Numbered from the stretch's first letter, positions 17,251-26,017 are shown. The stretch: DNA of 32,021 bases from Candidatus Cryptobacteroides excrementipullorum (GCA_017695065.1 JADILZ010000078.1:1-32021); one strand, 5' to 3'. Translations and numbers: made by a program. The notes: generated from the letters alone by a model not told the origin.

Positions 17251-20223
17251 CTATCTCCGTGGCGGTCCGCCCATCGGACCACGTCCTCCGCCAGGTCCGC
17301 CGAATGTTCCGAAGCGATATGTCAGTGAGAGAACCACATAGCGGCCAAGGGTATTGTTCCTTGTCTCGAGGTGGTAGTTGGAGGCATCCGATACCGATAG
17401 GTTCTTTGACTGATTCAGGATGTCGTAAGCCTTAACTGCAAGGGTGAACTTGTCCTTGAAAAGGAGCTTGGTGATTTCCGCGTTGAGGACGAACTCGTCT
17501 TCCTGAGGAGTAGTATATCCGTTGTACCAGTTGTAGTCAAGATCGGAAACGAGCCCGAATCCCTTAGGGAATGTCCAGTTCATGGAGAAGTCAATCTGGT
17601 TGTTCCATGTGGCCCTCTGGTTCGATGAGGTGATGGTGTACCATGACTTGGAGTATCTCGTGCGGCCTCCGAGGTCGATTTCCACAAGGTCACACCTGAA
17701 AGTGAACCTGAGCCTCTGGGTGAAATTGACAGACTGGGTCTTGTTCAGTGTGAACATTTCAGACCCCATCGAAGAGAAATCCTCATGGAAAAGGTCATAG
17801 TCAAACTCCGCATTTTCCGCATCATAATACTTTGAAGTATCGAAAGCCCCTGTCTTGCCGATATATGATGAAGACTCGCTGTATCTCGCATAAGTCATGG
17901 AAGAGATGGAGAACTTGGAAGTCCTGCTGAACGGAGTGTTCACCATCACACGGGCATCTACCGAACCGGAAACCGGACCATTGACCGGGATGGAGTACTG
18001 TGCGCCGTTATCGTCATACCACTGTGCATTGACAATGCCGTCCTGGACTATGCTTCCGCCGAAGCGTCCGTGTACCGAAGTGAATGTCTCCCTGTTTGTA
18101 TATCCGAAGAAGCCTCTTATGTTGTGGTTGAAATACGGAATAAGGTAAGGGTTTCCGAGAGAGACGTTCAGAGGGTCGGAGTTGTCCGGCACAGGCATCA
18201 GCTGCGATGTTGACGGCTGGGACGAACGTCCGAAATAGAACATCCTTATCATCGTATTGTCGTTGAAGTCGTAACTGAACATCGCCTCCGGAGACCAGTT
18301 GAGGACCTTGCTGTCATAAGACTCTCCGTTGGTCTCGTTGTGTGTGTTCGTAGGACGGGCGGAAGCACCGAGCTGTGCTCTCAGCTTGTTTTTCTGATAC
18401 ATGATGTTCAGCCCGGCACTCTGGTTTATGTACCTGTTCTGTATGTCGTTGGAATATGTGGCGTCGTAAGTCTCCCCGGCATTGTTGTAAATGAGGCGGT
18501 TGTTTTCCCTGTCGAGGTTGTCCACCGGGATTCCGCCGCTGTTGTACGTATCCTTCAAGGACTTGCTGATATTGTAGCTGTATGAATAATTCCCTTCCAG
18601 GTAGAAATCATGCCCGAGAGGTTCGGTATATACCAGTCTCGCCGAGATGGATGAGTTCCTGGAGTTCTGGTCATACCTCTGGTTGATGATGGAGTCCAGA
18701 GGGGAACCGGCATCGAAAGTAGTTGTCAGTGACTGGTTCAGGCCGTTCAGTGTGTTGTTGCTGAAGTTGTAGTTGAACATCATCGATAACGTACGCCCCG
18801 GCTTTCCGAGCTTCTGCCTGAAAAGGAGGAAGCCGCTTGCAGTCCAGTTCTTGTTGTATCCTGTATTGCTGTTGAATCCCCTGTTGGTAGTGTCAGTTGC
18901 GGCATCCGTAGCACTGAGGGTGATGAAGTCCGAATATTCATTGAAGTCGCCCGTACCGAAGTTGAACCGTGGTTCGAACAGGATTGAGGTGTTTTCAGTG
19001 AACTTGTGGTCTATCCTGAATCCGAAACGGTGTCCGTCGCTGTTGGAGGTGTTGTATCCGTCATTGTCATATATGAGGCGGCTGCCGTCATCCAGGTATG
19101 TGGTCCTTGAACTTTGCTCTTCCACATAACTGCTGGAACCACCGTACATATAGTTGCCGTTGAGCTCCATCTTGTCATCGAGCAGGTCAAACGCCCCGTT
19201 GGCTCCGGCCATCCATGATGTGGTGATGCCGTTCCGGCCCCATCCGCCTACTCCACGGCCCATTCCCCTGGAGCCTCTCATGGTCTGCATCATGCCTGAA
19301 GACATGTCGTTGAATCCCCGGTTGTTGGTATTGTTGGCATTGAGGATAATGCTTATCTGGCTTTTCTGCGTGAACCTTCCGATCATCCCGGCGCCCTGAT
19401 ACCTCCAGCCGTCTTCGGCAGGATTGAGGTCCCCGGTATAATATCCGTTGTCAGGCACGTCATGTCCGCCTCCGGCCATCAGGTTACCGAACCACCCGTC
19501 CATCATGCCAGGCTTTACGGAAAGGTCGATGACAGTCTCCTCTTCACCGTCGTCTATGCCTGTGAACTCGGCCTGCTCGGATTTCTTCTGGACCACCTTA
19601 ACCTTGTTGATTATCTTTGCCGGAATGTTCTTGGTGGCAAGCTGCGGGTCATCAAGGAAGAACTCCTTCCCGTCAATCATGATCTTCGAGATAGTCTCAC
19701 CGTTGGCAGTGATGGTACCGTCCGAATCAACCTCGACTCCTGGAAGCTTCTTGAGGAGCTCCTCGAGCATGTCGTTGTCAGTTGTCTTGAAAGACGAGGC
19801 GCTGTATTCGATGGTATCCTTCTTGACTATAATCGGATTTCCTACGGCCTCGACAGTAGCGGCCTCAAGCACCTCGTTGTCCTGGTCCATTTTCACAGTA
19901 CCGAGATCTATGTTCTTGTCCACCGTAAGTTCCTGAGAAAAAGACTTGTAGCCAAGCAGGTCGGATTTCAGCACATAATTCCCCTTCGGGAGCGGACTGA
20001 GGACAGCCTCACCGCTTTCCGTGCTGAGGACATATTTCAGAGGGGTGGAACCGCCTTTGGCGGTAAGAGAGACAGTCGCGAACTGCACAGGCTCCCCTGT
20101 CTTGGAATCAGACAGCTTCAGCTTCACGGAAAAGCCCGACTGGGCAAGAACGGGGACACTTGATAAAACAATGACAATTAAAACAATACAATGCTTGAAA
20201 AAGATTCCAGCCGCTTTTTTCAT
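17251..20223 (-). CDS. Outer-membrane beta-barrel protein, TonB-dependent-receptor-like with carboxypeptidase-like N-domain
   Basis: Large outer-membrane protein of 990 residues from the ATG at 20223 (MKKAAGIFFKHC). The frame opens 19 codons earlier, but the signal peptide starts here and is cleaved after VLAQ. A carboxypeptidase-regulatory-like beta-sandwich (about 30-115) precedes a plug-like domain (about 120-220, with LLKKLPGVEVDSDGTI and IDGKEFF). A long barrel of alternating, Asn/Tyr-rich strands follows, matching the OMP beta-barrel family. The C-terminus is a Gly/Pro/Arg tail (GPGGGRGPMGGPPRR) rather than a classic terminal aromatic, which is unusual for barrel insertion. No SusD partner is adjacent, so a role in glycan import is not supported. 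It probably transports or binds a ligand at the outer membrane. Confidence 0.9.
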   Translation of the reverse strand: MKKAAGIFFKHCIVLIVIVLSSVPVLAQSGFSVKLKLSDSKTGEPVQFATVSLTAKGGSTPLKYVLSTESGEAVLSPLPKGNYVLKSDLLGYKSFSQELTVDKNIDLGTVKMDQDNEVLEAATVEAVGNPIIVKKDTIEYSASSFKTTDNDMLEELLKKLPGVEVDSDGTITANGETISKIMIDGKEFFLDDPQLATKNIPAKIINKVKVVQKKSEQAEFTGIDDGEEETVIDLSVKPGMMDGWFGNLMAGGGHDVPDNGYYTGDLNPAEDGWRYQGAGMIGRFTQKSQISIILNANNTNNRGFNDMSSGMMQTMRGSRGMGRGVGGWGRNGITTSWMAGANGAFDLLDDKMELNGNYMYGGSSSYVEEQSSRTTYLDDGSRLIYDNDGYNTSNSDGHRFGFRIDHKFTENTSILFEPRFNFGTGDFNEYSDFITLSATDAATDTTNRGFNSNTGYNKNWTASGFLLFRQKLGKPGRTLSMMFNYNFSNNTLNGLNQSLTTTFDAGSPLDSIINQRYDQNSRNSSISARLVYTEPLGHDFYLEGNYSYSYNISKSLKDTYNSGGIPVDNLDRENNRLIYNNAGETYDATYSNDIQNRYINQSAGLNIMYQKNKLRAQLGASARPTNTHNETNGESYDSKVLNWSPEAMFSYDFNDNTMIRMFYFGRSSQPSTSQLMPVPDNSDPLNVSLGNPYLIPYFNHNIRGFFGYTNRETFTSVHGRFGGSIVQDGIVNAQWYDDNGAQYSIPVNGPVSGSVDARVMVNTPFSRTSKFSISSMTYARYSESSSYIGKTGAFDTSKYYDAENAEFDYDLFHEDFSSMGSEMFTLNKTQSVNFTQRLRFTFRCDLVEIDLGGRTRYSKSWYTITSSNQRATWNNQIDFSMNWTFPKGFGLVSDLDYNWYNGYTTPQEDEFVLNAEITKLLFKDKFTLAVKAYDILNQSKNLSVSDASNYHLETRNNTLGRYVVLSLTYRFGTFGGPGGGRGPMGGPPRR

Positions 20224-20319
20224 TTGTAAATCCGTTTTATACTTCTTTTTGCAATAAAAAAACCGGGATATTAGACACACGCTGATACGCGAAGTTTAAC
20301 GGGGATCCGATTTTATTTT

Positions 20320-20883
20320 TCATCCTTTCACCCTGTCCGGGTTATCGGCCAGGAACTTCTTCCATCCTGACGAAGGCTTTACATCAGCGAGGGGATTCAT
20401 GAGCTGATAGTAATGGCACAAAGCAATGGCCAGGGCATCCGTCGCATCAAGATGATCGGGCTCGATCCCGATACCGAGAATCTTACGTATCATGTTGCAA
20501 ACCTGCTCCTTGGATGCCGACCCGACTCCGGTAATCGCCACCTTTGCCTTTCTCGGGGCATATTCATGGACCGGGATTCCCCTGTGAAGGGCGGCGGTTA
20601 TGGCAGCCCCCTGGGCACGTCCGAGCTTAAGAACAACCTGTGGATTCTTGCCATAGAATGGAGACTCTATCGACACATAGTCAGGATGATACATGTCCAT
20701 CAGCCTTCCGAGTCCGGTGAATATCGTATCGAGTTTCCTGAACGGGTCCTTTTCCTTCCTCATGTCCATGGTACCCATCGTGACATATTCCGGTCCTTTC
20801 TGCCCTACAGCAATGACCCCGTAACCTAATATATTGGTTCCGGGGTCAATACCCATTATTATTTTGTTCAGATTCCGGTTCAT
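20320..20883 (-). CDS. ruvC: RuvC, Holliday-junction endodeoxyribonuclease
   Basis: Resolves Holliday junctions at the end of homologous recombination, working with RuvAB. The 187-residue protein has the RNase-H-like fold with its four acidic active-site residues: D13 (GIDPGTNILGYG), E73 (SIESPFYGKNPQ), D146 and D149 (HLDATDALAIA). All are intact. The basic C-terminus and length match RuvC. It starts 16 bases after serS ends, so the two form a transcription unit. The ATG at 20883 is the natural start, though M10 is an alternative. Confidence 0.96.
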   Translation of the reverse strand: MNRNLNKIIMGIDPGTNILGYGVIAVGQKGPEYVTMGTMDMRKEKDPFRKLDTIFTGLGRLMDMYHPDYVSIESPFYGKNPQVVLKLGRAQGAAITAALHRGIPVHEYAPRKAKVAITGVGSASKEQVCNMIRKILGIGIEPDHLDATDALAIALCHYYQLMNPLADVKPSSGWKKFLADNPDRVKG

Positions 20884-20899
20884 CGTCCAGGGACGGTCA

Positions 20900-22168
20900 T
20901 TATATCATGTCAAACCCTGTATATTGACGCAGGGCCTCAGGGATGATGATATGCCCGTCTTTCTGGTTGTTCTCCAGCAGGGCAGCCACGACTCTCGGCA
21001 GAGCGAGGGAACTCCCGTTGAGAGTATGGGCGAGCTGAGTCTTGCCTTCAGAGTCCTTATATCTGAGTTTGAGGCGGTTGGCCTGATAAGACTCGAAGTT
21101 GGACACAGAACTGATCTCAAGCCACCTTCCCTGCGCGGCAGAATACACCTCGAAGTCGTATGTGATGGCAGACGTGAAACTGAGGTCTCCGCCGCAGAGC
21201 CTGAGTATCCTGTACGGGAGCCCGAGCCTGTTGACGATACCCTCCACATGAGCGACCATGTCATCAAGAGCCGCATAAGAGTTCTCAGGTTTCTCGATTC
21301 TGACAATCTCCACCTTGTCAAACTGGTGAAGCCTGTTCAGCCCCCTGACATCCTTACCGTATGAGCCGGCCTCCCTGCGGAAGCAAGGGGTGTATGCCGT
21401 CATCTTCACAGGGAAATCGTTTTCGCCGAGAATCACATCCCTGTATATGTTCGTGACCGGCACCTCGGCTGTAGGGACAAGATAAAAATTGTCAAGGTTT
21501 GCATGATACATCTGTCCCTCCTTGTCAGGAAGCTGGCCTGTGCCGAACCCTGATGCCTCGTTCACCATCACAGGAGGCTCCACCTCGAGATAGCCTGCAC
21601 CCGTGTTAATGTCGAGGAACATGTTGATAAGCGCCCTCTGGAGTCTCGCTCCTTTCCCCTTATATACAGGAAATCCGGCGCCGGTCAGCTTGACTCCAAG
21701 GTCGAAGTCTATGATATCCAGCTTCTTGGCCAATTCCCAGTGAGGAAGGGCATCCGGACCGAGATCGGGCATCTGGCCTCCCATCTTCACCACAAGGTTG
21801 TCATTGGAATCCTTTCCCTCCGGGACAAGGTCGCAAGGTATGTTCGGGAGAAGCACTATCTGGGACATGAGCTCCTCGTTGTTCTTTTCAGATGCCGCAT
21901 CCAGCTCCCTGGAACGTTCCTTCAGGGCAGCCACCTCTTCCTTAACCCTTCCGGCTTCATCCGTCTTCCCCTCTTTCATCAGTGAGCCGATCTGTGCAGC
22001 CTTCTGTTTCTGCTGAGCCAGACATGAGTCAAGCTCCTTCTGCAGATCCCTGCGGTTCTTGTCGAGGGACACCACCTTCTCTACTATTTCCCTTGCGTCG
22101 AAATGCTTGACTGCAAGTTTCCTGATCACGTATTCCGGATCATCACGCAGCAATTTTAATGTAAGCAT
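20900..22168 (-). CDS. serS: Seryl-tRNA synthetase
   Basis: Class II aminoacyl-tRNA synthetase of 422 residues that charges tRNA-Ser (and tRNA-Sec where present). The N-terminal antiparallel coiled-coil arm (about 27-105) contacts the long variable arm of the tRNA. The catalytic core contains the serine-binding TAE (233-235), motif 2 around CFRREAGSYGKDVRGL (262-277) and motif 3 around NGSSLALPRVVAALLEN (384-400, with R392). All are intact and the length is typical. The N-terminus MLTLKLLRDDPEYV is the standard start. It heads a unit with ruvC. Confidence 0.97.
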   Translation of the reverse strand: MLTLKLLRDDPEYVIRKLAVKHFDAREIVEKVVSLDKNRRDLQKELDSCLAQQKQKAAQIGSLMKEGKTDEAGRVKEEVAALKERSRELDAASEKNNEELMSQIVLLPNIPCDLVPEGKDSNDNLVVKMGGQMPDLGPDALPHWELAKKLDIIDFDLGVKLTGAGFPVYKGKGARLQRALINMFLDINTGAGYLEVEPPVMVNEASGFGTGQLPDKEGQMYHANLDNFYLVPTAEVPVTNIYRDVILGENDFPVKMTAYTPCFRREAGSYGKDVRGLNRLHQFDKVEIVRIEKPENSYAALDDMVAHVEGIVNRLGLPYRILRLCGGDLSFTSAITYDFEVYSAAQGRWLEISSVSNFESYQANRLKLRYKDSEGKTQLAHTLNGSSLALPRVVAALLENNQKDGHIIIPEALRQYTGFDMI

Positions 22169-22198
22169 GTTATATCAGATGTTTTTCAATATTTCACT

Positions 22199-22246
22199 TA
22201 AAAAGACGAAGAGGGCTGAAACTCACCCGGAGTCGCAGTCCTCTTC
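22199..22246 (-). terminator. Rho-independent terminator of rplU-rpmA
   Basis: On the minus strand GAAGAGG (22246-22240) pairs with CCTCTTC (22214-22208). The stem is extended by CTG/CAG across a one-base mismatch, and a T-rich run follows. It lies between the rpmA stop (22273) and the serS start (22168), separating the two units. Confidence 0.75.
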
Positions 22247-22272
22247 TTGTTTCTCATAAAATCCCCCGAGTC

Positions 22273-22533
22273 TCAGTTCTCAAACGGAATCACCGAGACG
22301 AAAGACTTGTTTTCAGCCTTCTTGCAGAAAGCAACCTTTCCGTCAACAAGCGCATAGAGGGTATGATCCCTACCCATGCCGACGTTTGCACCCGGGTTGT
22401 GCACTGTACCTCTCTGACGGACGAGAATATTGCCCGCCTTGACTACCTGGCCTCCGAATTTCTTGAGACCGAGACGTTTGCTGTGTGATTCACGACCGTT
22501 CTTGGAACTACCGACGCCTTTTTTATGTGCCAT
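22273..22533 (-). CDS. rpmA: 50S ribosomal protein L27 (bL27)
   Basis: An 86-residue protein of the large ribosomal subunit whose N-terminus reaches the peptidyl-transferase centre. The start [20 protein letters not shown] is the canonical one; it has no Firmicutes-type N-terminal extension needing cleavage. The core [21 protein letters not shown] is fully conserved. It follows rplU by 26 bases in the standard rplU-rpmA operon. Confidence 0.98.
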   Translation of the reverse strand: MAHKKGVGSSKNGRESHSKRLGLKKFGGQVVKAGNILVRQRGTVHNPGANVGMGRDHTLYALVDGKVAFCKKAENKSFVSVIPFEN

Positions 22534-22559
22534 AATTCAATTCCTCCTCTAAACGTTAA

Positions 22560-22871
22560 TTAAGCGATCTCATTGATCTGAAGTTTCGTAAGGTCCTGAC
22601 GGTGTCCAGTCAGTTTCTGGTAGCCTTTACGGCGTTTCTTCTTGAACACCAGGATTTTCTTTCCCCTGCAGGTGTCATCGAGCACTGTAGCCTTCACGAC
22701 TGCACCCTCTACATACGGAGCACCCACTTTCACAGTCCCGTCATTATCGACGAGAAGCACCTTGTCAAACTCGACAGCAGCGCCTTTTTCGGCCGCAAGA
22801 CGGTTGACGAAGATTTCCATTCCGGCCTCAACTTTAAACTGAGAGCCTGCAATATCAACAATTGCGTACAT
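22560..22871 (-). CDS. rplU: 50S ribosomal protein L21 (bL21)
   Basis: A 103-residue large-subunit protein that binds 23S r[20 protein letters not shown] is the family N-terminus, and the basic C-terminal region [19 protein letters not shown] is the RNA-binding signature. It is the first gene of rplU-rpmA and has a promoter candidate about 95 bases upstream. Confidence 0.98.
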   Translation of the reverse strand: MYAIVDIAGSQFKVEAGMEIFVNRLAAEKGAAVEFDKVLLVDNDGTVKVGAPYVEGAVVKATVLDDTCRGKKILVFKKKRRKGYQKLTGHRQDLTKLQINEIA

Positions 22872-22966
22872 AAATAAAACTAAACTTTAAAAGTTCCGGC
22901 AGCAAGCGGCTACATAAGTAACTCTTAATCAATAGCTTGACTACCCTATACATTCTTTTCGAGGTG

Positions 22967-22997
22967 CAAAGATAATACTTTTCCCCAAAATCAGCAA
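22967..22997 (-). promoter_or_regulatory. Promoter candidate for rplU-rpmA
   Basis: On the minus strand TTG (22997-22995), a 20-base spacer and TATCTTTG (22974-22967) match the Bacteroidetes consensus closely. Transcription would start near 22960 and give a leader of about 90 bases, long enough for ribosomal-protein feedback, though I see no specific leader motif. A divergent plus-strand TAAATTTG box (23028-23035) may serve the ATPase gene that starts at 23063. Confidence 0.6.
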
Positions 22998-23062
22998 TCC
23001 ATGGTGAAAAACTTTTTCTCTTTTTTGTAAATTTGCATCTCAATCCAAACAAGTTGCAGATA

Positions 23063-24220
23063 ATGGACACTCCGTTTATCTATGACACATATGTAACAGG
23101 CAAAAACTTTATCGGGCGCAAGACTGAATGCAACATGCTGGGAAACCTGTTGGACAAGCATGAGAACGTAGTGATTTACGAGCCTCCCAAGGCGGGCAAG
23201 AAATCCCTGATACAGCAGACTCTCTTCAATATGCGCATATCGGGCAGGCAGTTCACGGTCTGTCAGGTAAACCTGTTCAATATCCGTTCAAAGGAACTGT
23301 TCCTGACCAGATTCGGCTCGGCTGTCATCAGGGCATGCTACTCCACCCCGGCGGAATACGCGGATGTGGCCGGGAGACTTCTGGCCGGCAGCCATTTCGT
23401 GTTCGACAAAGAGAGGTTCGCCAGGTCGGACGAGGTAGTTTCGCTGAACTGGGAACTGGACCGGAACGACATGCACACCATGCTGTCCCTCCCTGCAAGG
23501 ATAGCGGAGGAAAAGGACAGCAGGATGTTCGTGATCATCGAGGAGTTCCAGAACCTGATGATGGATGACGGGTACAGCACCTTGTTTGAAGTCCTGAAAG
23601 AAGTCCTGGAGGCAAACAGAGGGATGCAGGGGCAGGGATGCAGTTTCATACTTACCGGCTCAAGAGTGAACGCGATGAAGTACATATTCGAGAATTACAA
23701 GTACTTCCACCGCCTCGTGGAACACCTCCCGCTTCTGAACGTTGACCAGAGAGACATTATCGACCATATAATGAAAGGGTTCCAGCTGAGCGGGAAAGTC
23801 ATTGAACAGGACCTGATTCTCGGTGCATACAAGCTCTTCAGGGGCAACCTGTGGTATCTGAACAACTTTGTGGCCATCTGTGACTCCCTGACCAAAGGAT
23901 ACATCAACGAAGGCATCCTGATGGAGGCGCTCAGGATGATGCTCTCAAGCCATGAGCCACGGTTCATGAGGATAATGTACAGCCTCACGGAACACCAGGT
24001 GAGCCTCCTCAGGGCCATCATCGACGGAGTGGTGAAGTTCAGCGCGACGGATGTCATTGAGAAATACTCGCTCAACTCTTCGGCGAATGTCAGAAGGGTG
24101 AAGGACGCATTGTGCAAAAAGGAGATAGTCACCTTCAACGACAGGGAAGAGCCTGTGATACTGGACCCGCTGTTCGAATACTGGCTCGGGAGGCACTACT
24201 TTGAAATACCGGGAATCTAA
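23063..24220 (+). CDS. AAA-type ATPase, archaeal-ATPase-like (function unknown)
   Basis: A cytoplasmic P-loop protein of 385 residues. I chose the ATG at 23063 (MDTPFIYDTYVTGKNF), which follows the TAAATTTG promoter box and matches the usual IGR-type N-terminus of this family (NFIGRKTE). The Walker A region is EPPKAGKKS (40-48). Compared with GxxxxGKT/S the first Gly and the Thr/Ser are altered, but the lysine is kept. Walker B is MFVIIEEF with two acidic residues, and a sensor-like FILTGSRVNAM follows. A winged-helix-like C-terminal segment (about 300-385, ATDVIEKYSLNSSANVRRVKDAL) resembles the end domain of archaeal ATPases. The family occurs widely in Bacteroidetes without a settled role. 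It is followed by a sirtuin gene 60 bases away. Confidence 0.85.
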   Translation: MDTPFIYDTYVTGKNFIGRKTECNMLGNLLDKHENVVIYEPPKAGKKSLIQQTLFNMRISGRQFTVCQVNLFNIRSKELFLTRFGSAVIRACYSTPAEYADVAGRLLAGSHFVFDKERFARSDEVVSLNWELDRNDMHTMLSLPARIAEEKDSRMFVIIEEFQNLMMDDGYSTLFEVLKEVLEANRGMQGQGCSFILTGSRVNAMKYIFENYKYFHRLVEHLPLLNVDQRDIIDHIMKGFQLSGKVIEQDLILGAYKLFRGNLWYLNNFVAICDSLTKGYINEGILMEALRMMLSSHEPRFMRIMYSLTEHQVSLLRAIIDGVVKFSATDVIEKYSLNSSANVRRVKDALCKKEIVTFNDREEPVILDPLFEYWLGRHYFEIPGI

Positions 24221-24280
24221 CATGCCGGAAAACGGCCCGGGAAACGGCAGCGACAAATTAACGAAACTTCATATAATCCG

Positions 24281-24994
24281 ATGGAAAAGAAAAAATTGGC
24301 GGTCCTGACAGGAGCGGGTGTAAGCGCAGAGAGCGGGATAAGCACATTCCGTGACAGCAACGGGCTTTGGGAGAACTATAATGTAGAAGATGTTGCCTCG
24401 ATAGAAGGCTGGCACCGCAACCCCGCACTTATGCTGGATTTCTACAACATGCGCAGGGCGCAGCTCGCGACTGTGAAACCCAACCGTGCGCATCTGCTGA
24501 TTGCATCCCTGGAGGAGACCTTCGACGTGACTGTAATAACCCAGAATATCGACAACCTGCATGAAAGAGCAGGCAGCACCCGCATCATCCACCTTCATGG
24601 AGAACTCACCAAGGTCCGTCCAGAAGACAGGTGCAACGAAGCGGACGGATTCTCAGAAGACAGCGTGTTCGACATAGGCTACGGTGAGATACATATCGGT
24701 GACAAAGGGCCGGACGGAGCCCAGCTCAGACCGCATATTGTATGGTTCGGCGAAGCTGTACCAAAGATAGAGAAAGCCATAGACGCCGTGGAAAAGGCAG
24801 ACATCATGCTGATAGTCGGGACATCACTCCAGGTATATCCGGCCGCAGGGCTGTACCGTTTCGCAGGACCGGATACACCTATATATATAATCGACCCGAA
24901 AGACGTCCCTGTAAGGGATTCCAGAATCACCCATATCAGGGATGTGGCTACAAAAGGGATGGAGAGTTTCAAAAATATTTTGAATATAAAATAA
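24281..24994 (+). CDS. cobB: NAD-dependent protein deacylase, sirtuin class III (CobB-like)
   Basis: Removes acyl groups from lysines using NAD+. The 237-residue protein has the NAD-binding GAGVSAESGI (11-20), TQNIDNLHERAG (87-98), the catalytic H106 in HLHGEL, VWFGEAVP, and VGTSLQVYPAAGL. Y55 and R58 (YNMR) form the Y-x-x-R motif that in SIRT5 and CobB recognises succinyl and malonyl lysine, so desuccinylation is likely. Sirtuins normally bind zinc with two CxxC pairs. This protein has a single cysteine (C118), so it appears zinc-free. The gene end contains the rpsU promoter. Confidence 0.93.
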   Translation: MEKKKLAVLTGAGVSAESGISTFRDSNGLWENYNVEDVASIEGWHRNPALMLDFYNMRRAQLATVKPNRAHLLIASLEETFDVTVITQNIDNLHERAGSTRIIHLHGELTKVRPEDRCNEADGFSEDSVFDIGYGEIHIGDKGPDGAQLRPHIVWFGEAVPKIEKAIDAVEKADIMLIVGTSLQVYPAAGLYRFAGPDTPIYIIDPKDVPVRDSRITHIRDVATKGMESFKNILNIK

Positions 24995-25008
24995 TTTGAC
25001 TACCTTTG
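24979..25008 (+). promoter_or_regulatory. rpsU promoter
   Basis: TTTG (24979-24982), an 18-base spacer and TACCTTTG (25001-25008) match the Bacteroidetes consensus. The -33 element lies inside the last codons of cobB. Transcription would start near 25015 and leave a very short leader that contains the Shine-Dalgarno sequence. Confidence 0.85.
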
Positions 25009-25022
25009 CAGCCGCAAATAAA

Positions 25023-25032
25023 AGGAGGTGAT
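25023..25032 (+). promoter_or_regulatory. Perfect Shine-Dalgarno sequence of rpsU
   Basis: AGGAGGTGAT is fully complementary to the conserved anti-Shine-Dalgarno 3' end of 16S rRNA and ends six bases before the ATG at 25039. It decides the start codon. Such a site is exceptional in Bacteroidetes, where most genes lack one. It is the known signature of bS21 autoregulation in this phylum. Confidence 0.95.
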
Positions 25033-25038
25033 TTAGCG

Positions 25039-25233
25039 ATGATTATAGTACCTGTAAAAGAGGGAGAGAACATAGAGAAGGCTCTCAAGAAGTTCAAGAG
25101 GAAATTCGAAAAGACCGGCGCCATCCGTGAGCTCCGCGCAAGGAAGGCATTTGTAAAGCCGTCTGTAAAGAGGAGAGAGGAGATCAAGAAAGCCATCTAT
25201 GTACAGCACATGCAGCTGATGGACGAGCAGTAA
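25039..25233 (+). CDS. rpsU: 30S ribosomal protein S21 (bS21)
   Basis: A 64-residue basic protein of the small-subunit platform, next to the 3' end of 16S rRNA. MIIVPVKEGENIEKALKKFK is the family N-terminus; RELRARKAFVKPSVKRREE is the conserved basic centre. The start is set by the perfect Shine-Dalgarno upstream. The open frame before it (from 25006) lies within the leader and is not coding. In Bacteroidetes, bS21 helps to hide the anti-Shine-Dalgarno, so its own strongly SD-dependent mRNA is translated best when bS21 is scarce. The gene is monocistronic, with its own promoter and terminator. Confidence 0.98.
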   Translation: MIIVPVKEGENIEKALKKFKRKFEKTGAIRELRARKAFVKPSVKRREEIKKAIYVQHMQLMDEQ

Positions 25234-25267
25234 TCGTTTTCATCTCCGTATAAGACGAGACACATAT

Positions 25268-25305
25268 ACGGCTGTGACGGACACTATTTCGTCACAGCCG
25301 TTTTT
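25268..25305 (+). terminator. Rho-independent terminator of rpsU
   Basis: A perfect 12-bp stem (ACGGCTGTGACG with CGTCACAGCCGT) closes a 10-base loop and is followed by five T. It lies 34 bases after the rpsU stop and ahead of the convergent pnuC gene. Confidence 0.92.
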
Positions 25306-25369
25306 CTGCATGCAGCATGGCACGGACTGCCGGCGGAGAAGAGCGCAACTGAATACCCTACCCGGAATG

Positions 25370-26017
25370 TCAGTGAATGGAAGAAGCCTGCTGCACATAG
25401 CGACCGTTACGCTTCCAGTAGAAATACCCGTATGCTGCGAAGGCAGTATATGCAAGATAGAGGACAGACATCATATAAAGGCCCTGTGCAAGACACATGG
25501 CAAGAGTCAGAAGGTCAGCAGCCACCCACAGCAGCCACTGTTCCAGATATGACCGTCCGAGCCACCATGTGGCGACAGCGCTGAGGACAGCCACAGCCGC
25601 ATCCATAACAGACATTGAATCCTCCAGCCGCTCCATAACCCAGATCAGCAGCGCCGTCCCGGCCACCAGTACGGCCAGGCTTGTCCATATAGTCCTCACC
25701 GGGAGCCTGTTGAGATGGACGGCAGGCTGCTTTTCCCTGGGACCGGACTCTTCAAGGCCGACATCGGCGCCCATCTTCCGGCTGTCCCTTCTCCACTGGT
25801 ACAGGCCCCAGAACGCAATGACGAAATAGTACACATTGAGGGCAGAGGAGGCATAAAGGCCCTGGATGAAGAACACATATACAGTGGCGGCGCTTGTCAG
25901 CATGCCGAGAATCCACATCACATTCTTCTGCCTTACTTCCAGAATGACATACACCACCCCTGTTACAAGGGTGAAGACCTCCATGAAATTTTCCCTTAAA
26001 TATGCAAGAATCTCCAT
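25370..26017 (-). CDS. pnuC: PnuC-family vitamin transporter
   Basis: An inner-membrane facilitator of 215 residues. PnuC proteins import nicotinamide riboside, and relatives (PnuT, PnuX) carry thiamine or riboflavin. It shows about seven hydrophobic segments, including VFTLVTGVVYVILEV, VMWILGMLTSAATVYVFF and ALNVYYFVIAFWGLYQW, and the characteristic aromatic-rich FWGLYQWRRD near the middle of the first half. The C-terminal YLAYTAFAAYGYFYWKR is also typical. Substrate cannot be decided by sequence alone: no thiamine-pyrophosphate riboswitch and no thiamine or NAD salvage gene is next to it, but the leader is structured. It is convergent with rpsU. Confidence 0.9.
   Translation of the reverse strand: MEILAYLRENFMEVFTLVTGVVYVILEVRQKNVMWILGMLTSAATVYVFFIQGLYASSALNVYYFVIAFWGLYQWRRDSRKMGADVGLEESGPREKQPAVHLNRLPVRTIWTSLAVLVAGTALLIWVMERLEDSMSVMDAAVAVLSAVATWWLGRSYLEQWLLWVAADLLTLAMCLAQGLYMMSVLYLAYTAFAAYGYFYWKRNGRYVQQASSIH

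Noticed and set aside
19462..20163. 233-codon plus-strand frame opposite the barrel-protein gene, and similar long shadows at 1045-1659 and 9423-10028
   Set aside because: Each lies wholly opposite a gene with clear family motifs. The sequences are low in conserved patterns.
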